From a bacterium UBP17_UBA6191 (GTDB lineage: Bacteria > Muiribacteriota > UBA6191): a stretch of 48,329 nucleotides of DNA. Position numbers and translations under genes: made by a program. The first letter of the stretch is position 1; the number at the start of each line of letters is the position of its first letter. This document shows positions 8,450 through 17,126 of this stretch, piece after piece. The notes under the pieces were generated by a model. It saw nothing but the letters and a program-made list of their open reading frames with translations. It made no database searches and was not told the DNA's origin. The stretch spans positions 1 through 48,329 of the forward strand of contig DITF01000082.1 in NCBI GenBank assembly GCA_002422125.1, in the 5' to 3' direction.

Positions 8450-9820
8450 CTACCTTTCAAAATCTGTCTCCAGGCGTTTTTTTAAGTCTTCAATCCTTTG
8501 TGCTTCCCAGTCATCAGAATGAAGAATTTTTTGAATTTTGTTCATGGCATGAATCACCGTACCATGATCCTTTCTACCAAAACCTGAACCTATCTGTTGC
8601 AAGGTTAAGTTAGTCAGTTCACGAATCAAAAACATGGCTACTTGCCTTGGATAAGCTACACTCTGATTTCTACTTTCAGATAATAAATCCTCAAGTTCAA
8701 TCCCATAAAATTTCGCCACTTCAGATTGGATAGTTTCCATGCTCAGCCTGGGTCGATTATTCAAAAATGAACACAAGGCTTCCTGAATCAATGTCCTATC
8801 CGCTTCCCGATTTCGAAAAGATACTTGGGTTGCCACTGTGATGAAGGCCCCACGAATATCCCTGACATTGGAACTAACCGAGATGGCCAGATACTCTATT
8901 GCATCATTGCTCATGGGAATTCCATGGTGTAAAACCAGATTTTTAATGATCGCCATTCGTGTTTCTAAATCCGGCAATTGAATGTCCGCAACCGATCCAC
9001 CCTTAAACCGTGACATCAAACGATCATTGAGATTTTTGATTTGATTCGGAGTTCTATCCGATGCCAGCACAATCTGTTTTTCCTGCTCAAACAGGCGATT
9101 AAAGGAATGATAAAATTCTTCTTGAAAAGATTCTTTGTCGGATAAAAATTGAATGTCGTCGACCAATAAGGCATCAACCTCGCGAATCCTGCGAAACTTG
9201 GAAAAATTCTTACTTCGAATGGCATCCACAAACTCATTTAAAAGGGTCTCACAGGAAATATATCGAACCACCTTGTGCGGAAACTCTTTTTTAATCTGAT
9301 TGCCAATGGCATGTAAGAGGTGAGTCTTGCCAAGCCCAACCTCTCCATAAATGAACAAAGGATTGTAACTAATTCCTGGATTGGCAGCTACCGCCTTGGC
9401 AATTTCATAAGCATAGCGGTTGGAACCACCCATAACAAAGGAATCGAATGTAAAAGTGGAATTGAGATTAGAGGCAATATCATCTACAAGGCTCTCTTCA
9501 GACACCTTGGCTTGTGCAGTAGGCAAAACCGATGTTTCCAAGGAAACTACCTCATGAACACTCCAACTAAGCTTAAATTTTTCTCCAACAAAAAACATTT
9601 CCTGAAAAAATCGGGCTATCCTATCGTCTAATCTTCTTTCTCGCAAGATGGAAATCATCAAATCTGAGGGAGCAGCCATTTCCACCCCATCATCAGTGAT
9701 GGAGAAAATTCTGATTCCTTGCAACCAGAGCAAATCTGATGGCTCAAGTTGATTTTGCAAGCTTTTTTGCATCTCAGCCAATACTTTATTGTAATCCAAA
9801 TATCTTAGAAAGTTATTCAC
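8450..9820 (-). CDS. dnaA: Chromosomal replication initiator DnaA
   Basis: This 456-residue AAA+ initiator has all four domains. Domain I covers roughly residues 10-90, followed by a short linker. The AAA+ core has Walker A 'GEVGLGKTH' (about residues 160-168) and Walker B 'ALLVDDIQF' (about 220). Domain IV carries the DNA-binding signature 'FGRKDHGTVIHAMNKI' near residues 415-430. It binds DnaA boxes and opens oriC. The start is a GTG at 9818-9820, chosen because domain I would be cut by any later start. It has only weak ribosome-binding complementarity, and it lies inside a DnaA box. The 656-base origin region is directly upstream. Confidence 0.97.
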   Translation of the reverse strand: MNNFLRYLDYNKVLAEMQKSLQNQLEPSDLLWLQGIRIFSITDDGVEMAAPSDLMISILRERRLDDRIARFFQEMFFVGEKFKLSWSVHEVVSLETSVLPTAQAKVSEESLVDDIASNLNSTFTFDSFVMGGSNRYAYEIAKAVAANPGISYNPLFIYGEVGLGKTHLLHAIGNQIKKEFPHKVVRYISCETLLNEFVDAIRSKNFSKFRRIREVDALLVDDIQFLSDKESFQEEFYHSFNRLFEQEKQIVLASDRTPNQIKNLNDRLMSRFKGGSVADIQLPDLETRMAIIKNLVLHHGIPMSNDAIEYLAISVSSNVRDIRGAFITVATQVSFRNREADRTLIQEALCSFLNNRPRLSMETIQSEVAKFYGIELEDLLSESRNQSVAYPRQVAMFLIRELTNLTLQQIGSGFGRKDHGTVIHAMNKIQKILHSDDWEAQRIEDLKKRLETDFER

Positions 9821-10160
9821 AATTTTATTAACCTATTCACAATTGGCTTCTGATGCGGGTTTGACTCCATGATCACAATTTGGGATCCACTATCCATGCT
9901 TTCCCACAAAAATCTTCGTTTATTCACAACTCTTGTTTAAAGTTTCGTAGTTATTCACAAATTGTCTTTAACTCTCACTATATTCTGACTACTCCCAATT
10001 TATTCACACTCCCTTGCCCGTTTCTGTGAATAACACAGGACCAGTTTATATCGCTTAGGATGCTGGATTTGAGGTTATTCCATACAGTTACTCACAAATT
10101 CACAGTCCCTAATAATATAGACTATAAAAAGGAGATGTATTATAGAGTATGGTATTAGAC
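9813..10160. other. Probable chromosomal origin of replication (oriC)
   Basis: The gap between dnaA and parB has a cluster of DnaA boxes of the TTATTCACA type. Forward copies lie at 9813-9821, 9920-9928, 9951-9959 and 10000-10008, with one inverted copy (TGTGAATAA) at 10025-10033. One-mismatch copies lie at 9833-9841 (CTATTCACA) and 10088-10096 (TTACTCACA). Further right are weaker ones at 10247-10255 and 10270-10278. Beyond the cluster comes a strongly A/T-rich stretch (about 10109-10160), the best candidate for the unwinding element. It includes TAATAATATAG, which loosely resembles DnaA-trio repeats. No consensus TTATCCACA is present. Location beside dnaA, gyrBA and parAB fits an origin. 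Confidence 0.85.
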
Positions 10161-10167
10161 CCGGCAA
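10139..10167 (-). promoter_or_regulatory. Candidate dnaA promoter
   Basis: On the minus strand a perfect TATAAT (10144-10139) is preceded by TTGCCG (10167-10162) with a 17-base spacer. Transcription would start near 10132 and run through all the consensus DnaA boxes before reaching dnaA at 9820. DnaA could therefore repress its own gene. The assignment is inferred from consensus match only. Confidence 0.45.
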
Positions 10168-10476
10168 GGCATCTTTATTGCCATAACTCAACTTTATCCA
10201 TCTTTTTTGATTTGTTAAACATTTGGCCTATGTTTCACGGCTAAATTCATTCACATATTGTTCATAGAATGTGAATACATGTTTCACAGGGTCTCGGATC
10301 AAATTCAGGCCGTTTATCAATGGTGGTCTTTGTTTGTGGGTGTTGGTATTTGTTTCACGTGAAACCCTTAAAATTTTGGCTAAAATGGATCGAAAATACG
10401 GCTTGAAATTGATCGATTGTTCTTGTGGGTATGTAAATCCACAGAATTAAGTTGTTGCGGATCCTTAGGGGATTAT
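10161..10476. other. Origin-to-parB non-coding stretch with parS half-sites
   Basis: This is the remaining 316 bases of the gap between the A/T-rich segment and the parB stop. I see no gene. It holds one near-perfect parS (10351-10366) and two TGTTTCAC half-sites at 10231-10238 and 10280-10287. It also has degenerate DnaA boxes at 10247-10255, 10270-10278 and 10435-10443 (AAATCCACA). No convincing terminator for parB was found. Confidence 0.6.
10351..10366. promoter_or_regulatory. parS centromere-like site (15 of 16 bases)
   Basis: TGTTTCACGTGAAACC differs from the conserved bacterial parS palindrome TGTTTCACGTGAAACA only at the last base. ParB loads at such sites and spreads, and the ParABS system then separates the new origins. 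The site sits about 110 bases from the end of parB and within 0.4 kb of the DnaA boxes. Confidence 0.92.
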
Positions 10477-11325
10477 TTAAATCGAGTTAAGAAAGGCTTC
10501 GATTTCTTCTTCAGTTTCAAAGCGGAGTTCAAGGCGAATTCCGTGGGCATTGGCATTTATAGAGAATGGCACCTTAATTTTATCTTGCAGATTTGATTGT
10601 AAACTGGCGGATATAAGTCTGCCAGAGCTCTTTCTTGATTTAGTATCCTGTCGCTTGTTCAGTAGATCTTTGACAAAATTTTCGACTTGTCTGACATTTA
10701 GACCTTGAACAATTACATCATTGGCGGCTTTTTTTAAAAGCTCCTCAGATTCAATGGCTAGGAGGGCCCTAGCTGCCCCAGGACTTAAGACCTTGTTTTT
10801 GACATAGTCCAACACGGCTACAGGCAGGCGTAATAATCTTAGACTGTTCGTGATGTAAGTACGGCTTTTACTTAAACTACTGGCCAAGTCTTCATGAGTA
10901 AGCTTTAATTCCAGGGCCAGTCTTTGATAAGAAATTGCCTCTTCAATGGGGTTAAGGTCTTCTCTTTGAATATTCTCAACCAATGCATTCACCAGCATTT
11001 GCTGGTCATCATAGTCCTGTACATAAGCGGGAATTTCAGTTTTTCCTAATAGGCAATAAGCGCGAAACCTTCGTTCTCCATATACAATTTGCCAACTATC
11101 TGCGGATTGTCTTACAGTAATAGGCTGCAAAAGCCCATTTTTTTCAATGGAATCGGCTAGTTCCTGAATAGACTCACTGGAAAAATGGGTTCGGGGCTGG
11201 AAAGGGTTTGGTACTATTTTTGCAGTTGGCAATAATACAATCTTTCCCTCTTCAACAGGAGAACTGGTACTGGATTTTAAGAGGGCCCCTAGCCCCTTTC
11301 CTAATGCCCGCTTTGGTTGAGACAT
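10477..11325 (-). CDS. parB: Chromosome partitioning protein ParB
   Basis: This 282-residue ParB/Spo0J CTPase and DNA clamp begins with the typical 'RALGKGLGALL'. The ParB/Srx domain has 'NPFQPRTHF', the CTP-binding 'GERRFRA' and 'ENIQREDLNPIEEA' motifs. A helix-turn-helix follows ('THEDLASSLSKSRTYITNSLRLL'-type region at about residues 143-165). A variable linker leads to the C-terminal dimerisation tail. It binds parS, and two parS copies are in this window. The start lies inside the end of parA (25-base overlap), so the two genes are coupled. Confidence 0.96.
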   Translation of the reverse strand: MSQPKRALGKGLGALLKSSTSSPVEEGKIVLLPTAKIVPNPFQPRTHFSSESIQELADSIEKNGLLQPITVRQSADSWQIVYGERRFRAYCLLGKTEIPAYVQDYDDQQMLVNALVENIQREDLNPIEEAISYQRLALELKLTHEDLASSLSKSRTYITNSLRLLRLPVAVLDYVKNKVLSPGAARALLAIESEELLKKAANDVIVQGLNVRQVENFVKDLLNKRQDTKSRKSSGRLISASLQSNLQDKIKVPFSINANAHGIRLELRFETEEEIEAFLNSI

Positions 11326-12080
11326 TTAAGCATCTCCCGTGTAAATTCCAGATAGTTTTGAGCCCCCGTAGATTTTTTGTCATAATAGTTAATGGGTAGC
11401 CCATGACTAGGAGCCTCAGATAATCTCACATTTCGAGTAATAATGCTTTTAAACACATGTTGCGGAAAGTGTTGGGTTACTTCTTCAATAATTTGTGTCG
11501 TCAGGTTGGTTCGATTATCAGCCATGGTTAAGAGTATGCCTAAAATGGATACTTCTGGGTTTAAATCAGCCTGAATGAGATTAATGGTATTTAGAAGCTG
11601 AGTTAATCCTTCTAGGGCAAAATATTCACATTGAAGCGGGATTAGAATATCTGTGGATGCTGTTAGGGCATTTACAGTCAGAAGTCCTAAGGATGGGGGA
11701 CAGTCAATTAAAATGTAGTCATATTTGTGTTTCAAAAGTTTTAGGGCTCGCTTGAGCTTATTTTCTCTGGACAATTCTCCGACTAATTCAATTTCTGCCC
11801 CAGCCAGTTGAATGGAGGCGGGCAGGATATCTAAGTTACTAATTCCTGTAGGTTGAATCACCTGAGAAGGATCAGTATCATCAATCAGGCAATTGTAAAT
11901 GCATTTTTTGTAGGCGTTTTTCTCCATACCAAAACCGGAAGAACAATTCCCTTGTGGGTCAAGATCAACGGCTAAAACCTTTTTTTTGGTTTCTTCGGCC
12001 AAAGTTGAGGAAACACTAATTGTTGTAGTTGTTTTCCCAACCCCACCTTTTTGATTTACCACAGATATGATTCTGGTCAT
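11301..12080 (-). CDS. parA: Chromosome partitioning ATPase ParA (Soj)
   Basis: A 259-residue ParA/MinD-family ATPase with the deviant Walker A 'KGGVGKTTTT' (residues 11-20, Lys11 and Lys16). 'VDLDPQGNCSSG' is the A-prime motif and 'YILIDCPPSLG' the Walker B. It has no N-terminal DNA-binding extension, so it is the chromosomal (type Ib-like short) form that moves ParB-parS along the nucleoid. It stands in the usual order parA-parB. A 42-base gap separates it from the upstream hypothetical gene. Confidence 0.96.
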   Translation of the reverse strand: MTRIISVVNQKGGVGKTTTTISVSSTLAEETKKKVLAVDLDPQGNCSSGFGMEKNAYKKCIYNCLIDDTDPSQVIQPTGISNLDILPASIQLAGAEIELVGELSRENKLKRALKLLKHKYDYILIDCPPSLGLLTVNALTASTDILIPLQCEYFALEGLTQLLNTINLIQADLNPEVSILGILLTMADNRTNLTTQIIEEVTQHFPQHVFKSIITRNVRLSEAPSHGLPINYYDKKSTGAQNYLEFTREMLKCLNQSGH

Positions 12081-12122
12081 CTATGTTCCTTCTGCTTGAC
12101 AGCAAAACAGGTTAACTATTGA

Positions 12123-13409
12123 TCAATAGCCCGTCAACTGATCCTTTTTAAAATTTTTAGAGTAAAACTGATCCAGATGACGATTGAGAAGTACAAAATT
12201 TGTATTCAATTCAGAAATCTTGTGCGAAACAGTTTTTCCATGGCTTGGATCAAACAGGAAAAGACCAAGTTCTGTCAATAGATCTTGTAGTACCATAAAT
12301 TCGACTTTTTGATCAGGCAGGGGCTCTAACTGCATCAGACTTAATTTGCTTAGTGGCCACAACACAAGTTTCTCTGAAGAGCCAAAAAATTTTTTTGGTA
12401 TTTGAGCGTAAGTTTTAGCTAGTGCTGAGAATAGAAACTCCATTTTTGATGAGGCTTTATGATTTTTGATGAGCTGGTGTAGGGCCAGATGATGTTTTAA
12501 GAGGGGCCACAGTTGATCCTGATTCAAATTCCAGAATTTGTCCGAAACCATCAAAGTATTCAGTTCAGAATCGTATTTATAAAAGAATCCTGAAAACTCG
12601 GCTATGCCTAGTATTGTGAGGGGTTTTAGATTTATATCGAGCTCAGTAGTCTTTAACCAAAGATCCTGAATTTTGGCTGAATGTCTGTGAATGCGATCAA
12701 ATGTTACAGAGTTACCCGGATAAATCTCTAAAGTATTGTCAAGCATTCCAATTGCATTTAGGGGGTATTCATCCTGTAGGTATTGCATATCTAATTTTTG
12801 ATTTATTATAGGCTGGTTTAAATTTATCAAAAGGCCACGAAAGATTAGATTTTTGCTGATAGTGACATCGGGTTTTATTATTTTTGCTCTTATTTTAAGA
12901 TAGGTAAGCACTCCAAATGGTTCTTCTGGCAATGAGCTTAAGATTTCAATGGCTGCGTTTGTATAGTGGTTTGATAAGAGGATTTGCGCCTGACAATAGG
13001 GATTTTCCGGCAATAGGGGAGGGGTTTGGTTGGCATACATTTTATGTATAAAGGCCATCCACTCTAAAAACCAATGTATCGATTGTTCGGTTGTTTGAAG
13101 TTTATTGGCTGTAGCCCACTCAGGAATCCCATAATAATAGGCCACCAGAAGGGCCATAGCTCTTTGTTGGTTTTTTAATAGATACTCTGCCATCCAATCA
13201 GGTTTTACCCTGATTTTGTTTCTTATCAGCCAGGATCCCGTATGTATGACATTCAAAAGCTGTCTATCTTCCTGGGCTTTTACAAAAAGTTGATAGATTT
13301 CGCGAGGACTACTGGTCTGAATTTGGGTTCCAAAAGCCCCTAGTGGGTCAGGAAGCTCTAATGAATGTATAAGGGGTGTCAATAAGAGCAGGAAACACAG
13401 GGTTATCAT
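12123..13409 (-). CDS. Secreted or periplasmic protein of unknown function in the rsmG position
   Basis: I do not recognise this 428-residue protein. It begins with a clear signal peptide (MITLCFLLLLTPLIHS, then LELPDP) without a lipobox, so it is probably periplasmic or an outer-envelope protein. The rest is mostly helical, with many Leu, Trp and Tyr residues and helical-hairpin stretches ('YTNAAIEILSSLPEE') that may be degenerate TPR-like repeats. Its ATG follows the stop of the upstream mnmG paralogue with no spacer (TAAATG), so the two are translationally coupled. In many bacteria the gene between mnmG and parA is rsmG; this protein is not RsmG. Confidence 0.75.
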   Translation of the reverse strand: MITLCFLLLLTPLIHSLELPDPLGAFGTQIQTSSPREIYQLFVKAQEDRQLLNVIHTGSWLIRNKIRVKPDWMAEYLLKNQQRAMALLVAYYYGIPEWATANKLQTTEQSIHWFLEWMAFIHKMYANQTPPLLPENPYCQAQILLSNHYTNAAIEILSSLPEEPFGVLTYLKIRAKIIKPDVTISKNLIFRGLLINLNQPIINQKLDMQYLQDEYPLNAIGMLDNTLEIYPGNSVTFDRIHRHSAKIQDLWLKTTELDINLKPLTILGIAEFSGFFYKYDSELNTLMVSDKFWNLNQDQLWPLLKHHLALHQLIKNHKASSKMEFLFSALAKTYAQIPKKFFGSSEKLVLWPLSKLSLMQLEPLPDQKVEFMVLQDLLTELGLFLFDPSHGKTVSHKISELNTNFVLLNRHLDQFYSKNFKKDQLTGY

Positions 13410-15269
13410 TTAAATCTGTTGGCGCTTTAGGTGGTTGATTAAGAGGGCTAGATCACTTTGCCGCACTCCAGAAATTAAGGATGCCTGTGCAATATCCTGG
13501 GGTAGGACTTCTTTGAGCTTTTGGCGGGATTCTTTAGATAGTGCCACAATCAGATCATAATTCATATCAGTGGGAATTCGTAATTGTGTTAGTCCTTCCC
13601 GTTCTTTAAGAATATCCTTTTGTTTTTGTATGTATCCAGAATATTTGACTTCGATCTCGGCCTCTTTTTTGACTTCATCCCCAAATGTGCTTAGAAAATT
13701 GTGTAATTTTGGTTCGATAATTTCCAAGGATTGTAGGTTTAATTCTGGTCGTCTGAGTAAATCCAGTAGAGATTTTTTCCCTGTATAGGCACTGGTTACA
13801 ATGGAGTGGGGGATACTGTCACCACAAACCTGAGTGTGCTGCAAAAAAGTCTGAATTTGATCCATACCTTTTCGTTTTGATTTCAGATTGTCTAATCGTT
13901 CTTTACTGGCAAGGCCGGAAGCATAGGCTATAGCTGTGAGACGCATATCGGCATTGTCGTGACGAATAAAAGTCCGATGCTCTACAAGCGATGTAAACAT
14001 GCGATATGGTTCCTTAGTACCCTTGGTTACCAAATCATTAATGAGCACGCCAATGTAGCTATTTTCGCGCGAGACAGCAATCGGTGGTTTTTCTTGAATT
14101 TTATTGGCGGCATTTATGCCTGCAATGATTCCTTGGGCTGCTGCTTCTTCATATCCGCTGGTTCCGTTGACCTGTCCTGCAAAATAAAGATTTTTTATGA
14201 TTTTGCTTTCCAGGCTCATAAAAAGTTGAATGGGATTAAAAAAGTCGTATTCCACGGCATAACCAGGTCTTAACATTTTGGCATTCTCTAAACCAGGTAG
14301 GGTATGTACCATTTTGATTTGTACGGAATGTGGCAAAGAACTGGAAAATCCCTGTAAATAGATTTCATTGTTAAAACGGGATTCTGGCTCTAGGTATAAT
14401 AAATGAGATGGTTTATCGGGAAATTTTACAAATTTGTCTTCGATACTTGGGCAGTAGCGTGGACCCAGGCCTTCAATCTGACCAGAATACAAGGGCGACA
14501 GATGTAGATGCTCCTCTATTACCTTACGAGTGTTGTCGGTTGTATAAGTGATGTGGCAGGGAATCTGAGGCAGGGACCTTTTTTGCGTGAGGTAAGAAAA
14601 ATGCGGCATAGGTTCTTCCCCAGCCTCAATTTCCAGACCCCTGTAATCAATGCTGGAATCAAGAATTCTGGGGGGAGTGCCAGTTTTAAGACGACCCTTT
14701 TTGATTCCAAATGAAGTGATACTTGTGGATAGATGGGTAGCTGGTGGTTCTCCAATGCGTCCCGCAGCTATCTGAGTCTGTCCAATATGACATTTTCCGT
14801 TCAGAAATGTTCCGGTGGTAACAATGACGGTCTGGGCATGGATTTCTTGGCCAGAAATAGTTTTAACTCCATATACCTGATCGTCTTTGACTAAAATATC
14901 TGTGACCACAGCCTGAAGCAGACTAAGATTTTTTTCCTGCTCCAAAGTGCGTTTCATCATGGCCTGATAGAGAATTTTGTCAGCCTGAGCCCTGAGGGCC
15001 TGAACCGCTGGACCCTTTTTGGAGTTTAAGGTACGAATTTGCAATAAGGTTTTGTCAATGGTCAAACCCATTTGCCCACCTAAGGCATCAATTTCTCGTA
15101 CTAAATGGCCCTTGGCTGTCCCGCCAATGGATGGGTTACAGGGCATTAAGGCAATGTTGTCAAGATTAAGAGTTATACAAAGTGTTTGATGTCCCATGCG
15201 CGAAGTAGCCAAGGCGGCTTCTAATCCAGCATGTCCCGCTCCGATTACAATAACTTCATAGCGTTTCAT
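13410..15269 (-). CDS. mnmG: MnmG/GidA tRNA-modification enzyme, second paralogue
   Basis: This 619-residue FAD-dependent enzyme works with MnmE to place the carboxymethylaminomethyl group on wobble uridine 34 of certain tRNAs. Seen here are the Rossmann 'GAGHAGLEAA', the essential Cys44 in 'LMPCNPSIGG', 'RLKTGTPPRI', and the second essential Cys in 'RYCPSIEDKFVKFPD'. Also present are 'NGTSGYEEAAAQG' and 'GTKEPYRMFTS'. These motifs are closer to the family consensus than those of the upstream copy, so this may be the canonical enzyme. The stretch after 'RMFTS' ('LVEHRTFIRHDNAD') departs from the usual 'RAEYRL'. Its ATG overlaps the stop of the upstream copy by 4 bases. Confidence 0.93.
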   Translation of the reverse strand: MKRYEVIVIGAGHAGLEAALATSRMGHQTLCITLNLDNIALMPCNPSIGGTAKGHLVREIDALGGQMGLTIDKTLLQIRTLNSKKGPAVQALRAQADKILYQAMMKRTLEQEKNLSLLQAVVTDILVKDDQVYGVKTISGQEIHAQTVIVTTGTFLNGKCHIGQTQIAAGRIGEPPATHLSTSITSFGIKKGRLKTGTPPRILDSSIDYRGLEIEAGEEPMPHFSYLTQKRSLPQIPCHITYTTDNTRKVIEEHLHLSPLYSGQIEGLGPRYCPSIEDKFVKFPDKPSHLLYLEPESRFNNEIYLQGFSSSLPHSVQIKMVHTLPGLENAKMLRPGYAVEYDFFNPIQLFMSLESKIIKNLYFAGQVNGTSGYEEAAAQGIIAGINAANKIQEKPPIAVSRENSYIGVLINDLVTKGTKEPYRMFTSLVEHRTFIRHDNADMRLTAIAYASGLASKERLDNLKSKRKGMDQIQTFLQHTQVCGDSIPHSIVTSAYTGKKSLLDLLRRPELNLQSLEIIEPKLHNFLSTFGDEVKKEAEIEVKYSGYIQKQKDILKEREGLTQLRIPTDMNYDLIVALSKESRQKLKEVLPQDIAQASLISGVRQSDLALLINHLKRQQI

Positions 15270-17122
15270 GCTAAACCCTGTTTACAGGCATGTATTAAAA
15301 GGGCAATTTCTGCTGAGGAAATCCCCTCAATTTTTGCGGCCTGCCCCACACTAAAAGGTTTGACGGATTGGATTTTTTCTTTGGTGCTGGCACTTAATCC
15401 ATCAATTCCAGCATAATAAGTATCTTCATTAAGGATCAGTCCATCCAGTTCATCAGCATGTTCCATTCTGCGTTTTAGCTTTTGTAAAAAAAAGTCGTAT
15501 TTAATTCTGGTTTCAATTTTGGAAACTAAATGTGTTTGGGAAATGCAGGCGTAGCCAAAATGTTTCAGATCACGGTAGCGGATTTCTTCACGGCTTAAAA
15601 GATTGGCCAGAGAAATCGTGTTTTTGAATGCTGAAGAGTTGAGCTCACTTAGCTTGGCCAAAACTTCTTTGGTAGGTCTGAGTAGAGTGTTTTTTAAGGC
15701 CTCTACTTCCTGATTTACGATCTGTTTTTGCCACTCTTCAAAATCGTAGCGATCTTTGGTAATCAAACCTAGTTCATAACCAATTGCGGTTAGCCTTTCT
15801 TCGGCATTGTCGGAACGAAGATGTAGGCGAAACTCGGAAGATGATGTGGTCACTCGGAGTGGCTCGCTTCTAGGATTGGTAACCAGTTCGTCTACCATTT
15901 CCGCCAGATAGGAAGTTGTACTTTTTAAAACAAAGGGGGCTTTGCCATGGGCTTTATGGTGGGCATTGATTCCGGCGATTAAACCTTGGGCAGCAGCTTC
16001 TTCATACCCGCTTGTTCCATTGATCTGACCAGCGGTAAACAGATTGGCAACCTGTTTGAATTCCATATTCTTTTTTAACTGGGTGGCATCCACAGCATCG
16101 TATTCAATAGCATATCCGTAACGCACAATGCTGGCGTTTTCTAGCCCTGGTACGGAATGAACCACAGCCTCCTGGGCTTCAGGTGGCATAGAAGTGGTCA
16201 ACCCTAACAAGTACCATTCATCGTGAAAATCGGATTCCGGTTCCACAAAGATATGGTGCATTTCAATGTCTGGGAACCGGATGACCTTACGATCGATGGA
16301 AGGACAGTGTTTAGGACCATGCTGAGTAATATTACCAATCTTTAAGGGTGAATCATGGAGATTCTGTTTTACAGCATCGACTGTGGCTGCAGTGGTGTGA
16401 GTCAGATAACACTGTCTTTGTTTTTGACGGGAGATATCTTTGGTAAAAGTTAAAATACCCGAATCCCCTGGCATTGGTTTCATTTTACTAAAATCGATGC
16501 TGTTTCCGGCTATTCTAGGCGGTGTAGCTGTTTGTAACCGATGTATACGGATGCCAAGCTCCACTATGCTGTCAGAAAGATGAATTGATGCAGTGTTTCC
16601 AGAGGGGCCGCCGGGGGTTTTACTGTGACCCAAAATGATGTGTCCATTTAAAAATGTCCCCGTACATAAAATGACCGAACGGGCATGGTATTCAATGCCA
16701 GTGATGATTCTAACCCCGTAGACAGATTGATTTTGGTGCAGCAGGGCTACTGCCTCTCCTTGAACCAAGGTAATATTTGGGTGGGCTTCCAGTTTGGCTT
16801 TAACATGCAGATGATAACGAACCTTGTCGGATTGGGCTCTTAAAGCCTGTACAGCCGGGCCTTTAGATTCATTTAAGATACGAATTTGAAGGTAGGTTGC
16901 GTCTACCTGTTTACCCATCTGTCCACCTAAGGCATGGATTTCACGGACAAGATGACCTTTACCGGGACCACCTACAGATGGGTTGCAAGGCATCATGGCT
17001 ACACATTGCAATGAGGTAGCTAGTAGTAAGACTTTAGACCCAAGATTAGCGGCCGCAAAAGCGGCTTCTGTGCCAGCATGTCCGGCACCAACAACAATTA
17101 CATCAAAATTTTGTGGGCTCAT
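15266..17122 (-). CDS. mnmG: MnmG/GidA tRNA-modification enzyme, first paralogue
   Basis: A 618-residue full-length MnmG-like FAD protein. It keeps the FAD-binding 'GAGHAGTEAA', Cys46 in 'MMPCNPSVGG', the second Cys in 'KHCPSIDRKVIRFPD', and 'NGTSGYEEAAAQG'. It departs from consensus at places conserved in most MnmG: 'TATPPRI' for TGTPPRI, 'PKHCPSIDR' for PRYCPSIED, and 'NPRSEPLRVTTS' for GTKEPYRMFTS. Both catalytic cysteines remain, so it may be active, but perhaps on a different tRNA set or as a partner of the other copy. The two proteins are clearly diverged rather than a recent duplication. It starts 4 bases after the end of the prepilin peptidase gene. Confidence 0.92.
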   Translation of the reverse strand: MSPQNFDVIVVGAGHAGTEAAFAAANLGSKVLLLATSLQCVAMMPCNPSVGGPGKGHLVREIHALGGQMGKQVDATYLQIRILNESKGPAVQALRAQSDKVRYHLHVKAKLEAHPNITLVQGEAVALLHQNQSVYGVRIITGIEYHARSVILCTGTFLNGHIILGHSKTPGGPSGNTASIHLSDSIVELGIRIHRLQTATPPRIAGNSIDFSKMKPMPGDSGILTFTKDISRQKQRQCYLTHTTAATVDAVKQNLHDSPLKIGNITQHGPKHCPSIDRKVIRFPDIEMHHIFVEPESDFHDEWYLLGLTTSMPPEAQEAVVHSVPGLENASIVRYGYAIEYDAVDATQLKKNMEFKQVANLFTAGQINGTSGYEEAAAQGLIAGINAHHKAHGKAPFVLKSTTSYLAEMVDELVTNPRSEPLRVTTSSSEFRLHLRSDNAEERLTAIGYELGLITKDRYDFEEWQKQIVNQEVEALKNTLLRPTKEVLAKLSELNSSAFKNTISLANLLSREEIRYRDLKHFGYACISQTHLVSKIETRIKYDFFLQKLKRRMEHADELDGLILNEDTYYAGIDGLSASTKEKIQSVKPFSVGQAAKIEGISSAEIALLIHACKQGLA

Positions 17123-17126
17123 AACC

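Noticed and set aside
10194..10202. TTATCCATC as a consensus DnaA box.
   Set aside because: It differs at two positions from TTATCCACA, so it is at best a weak site.
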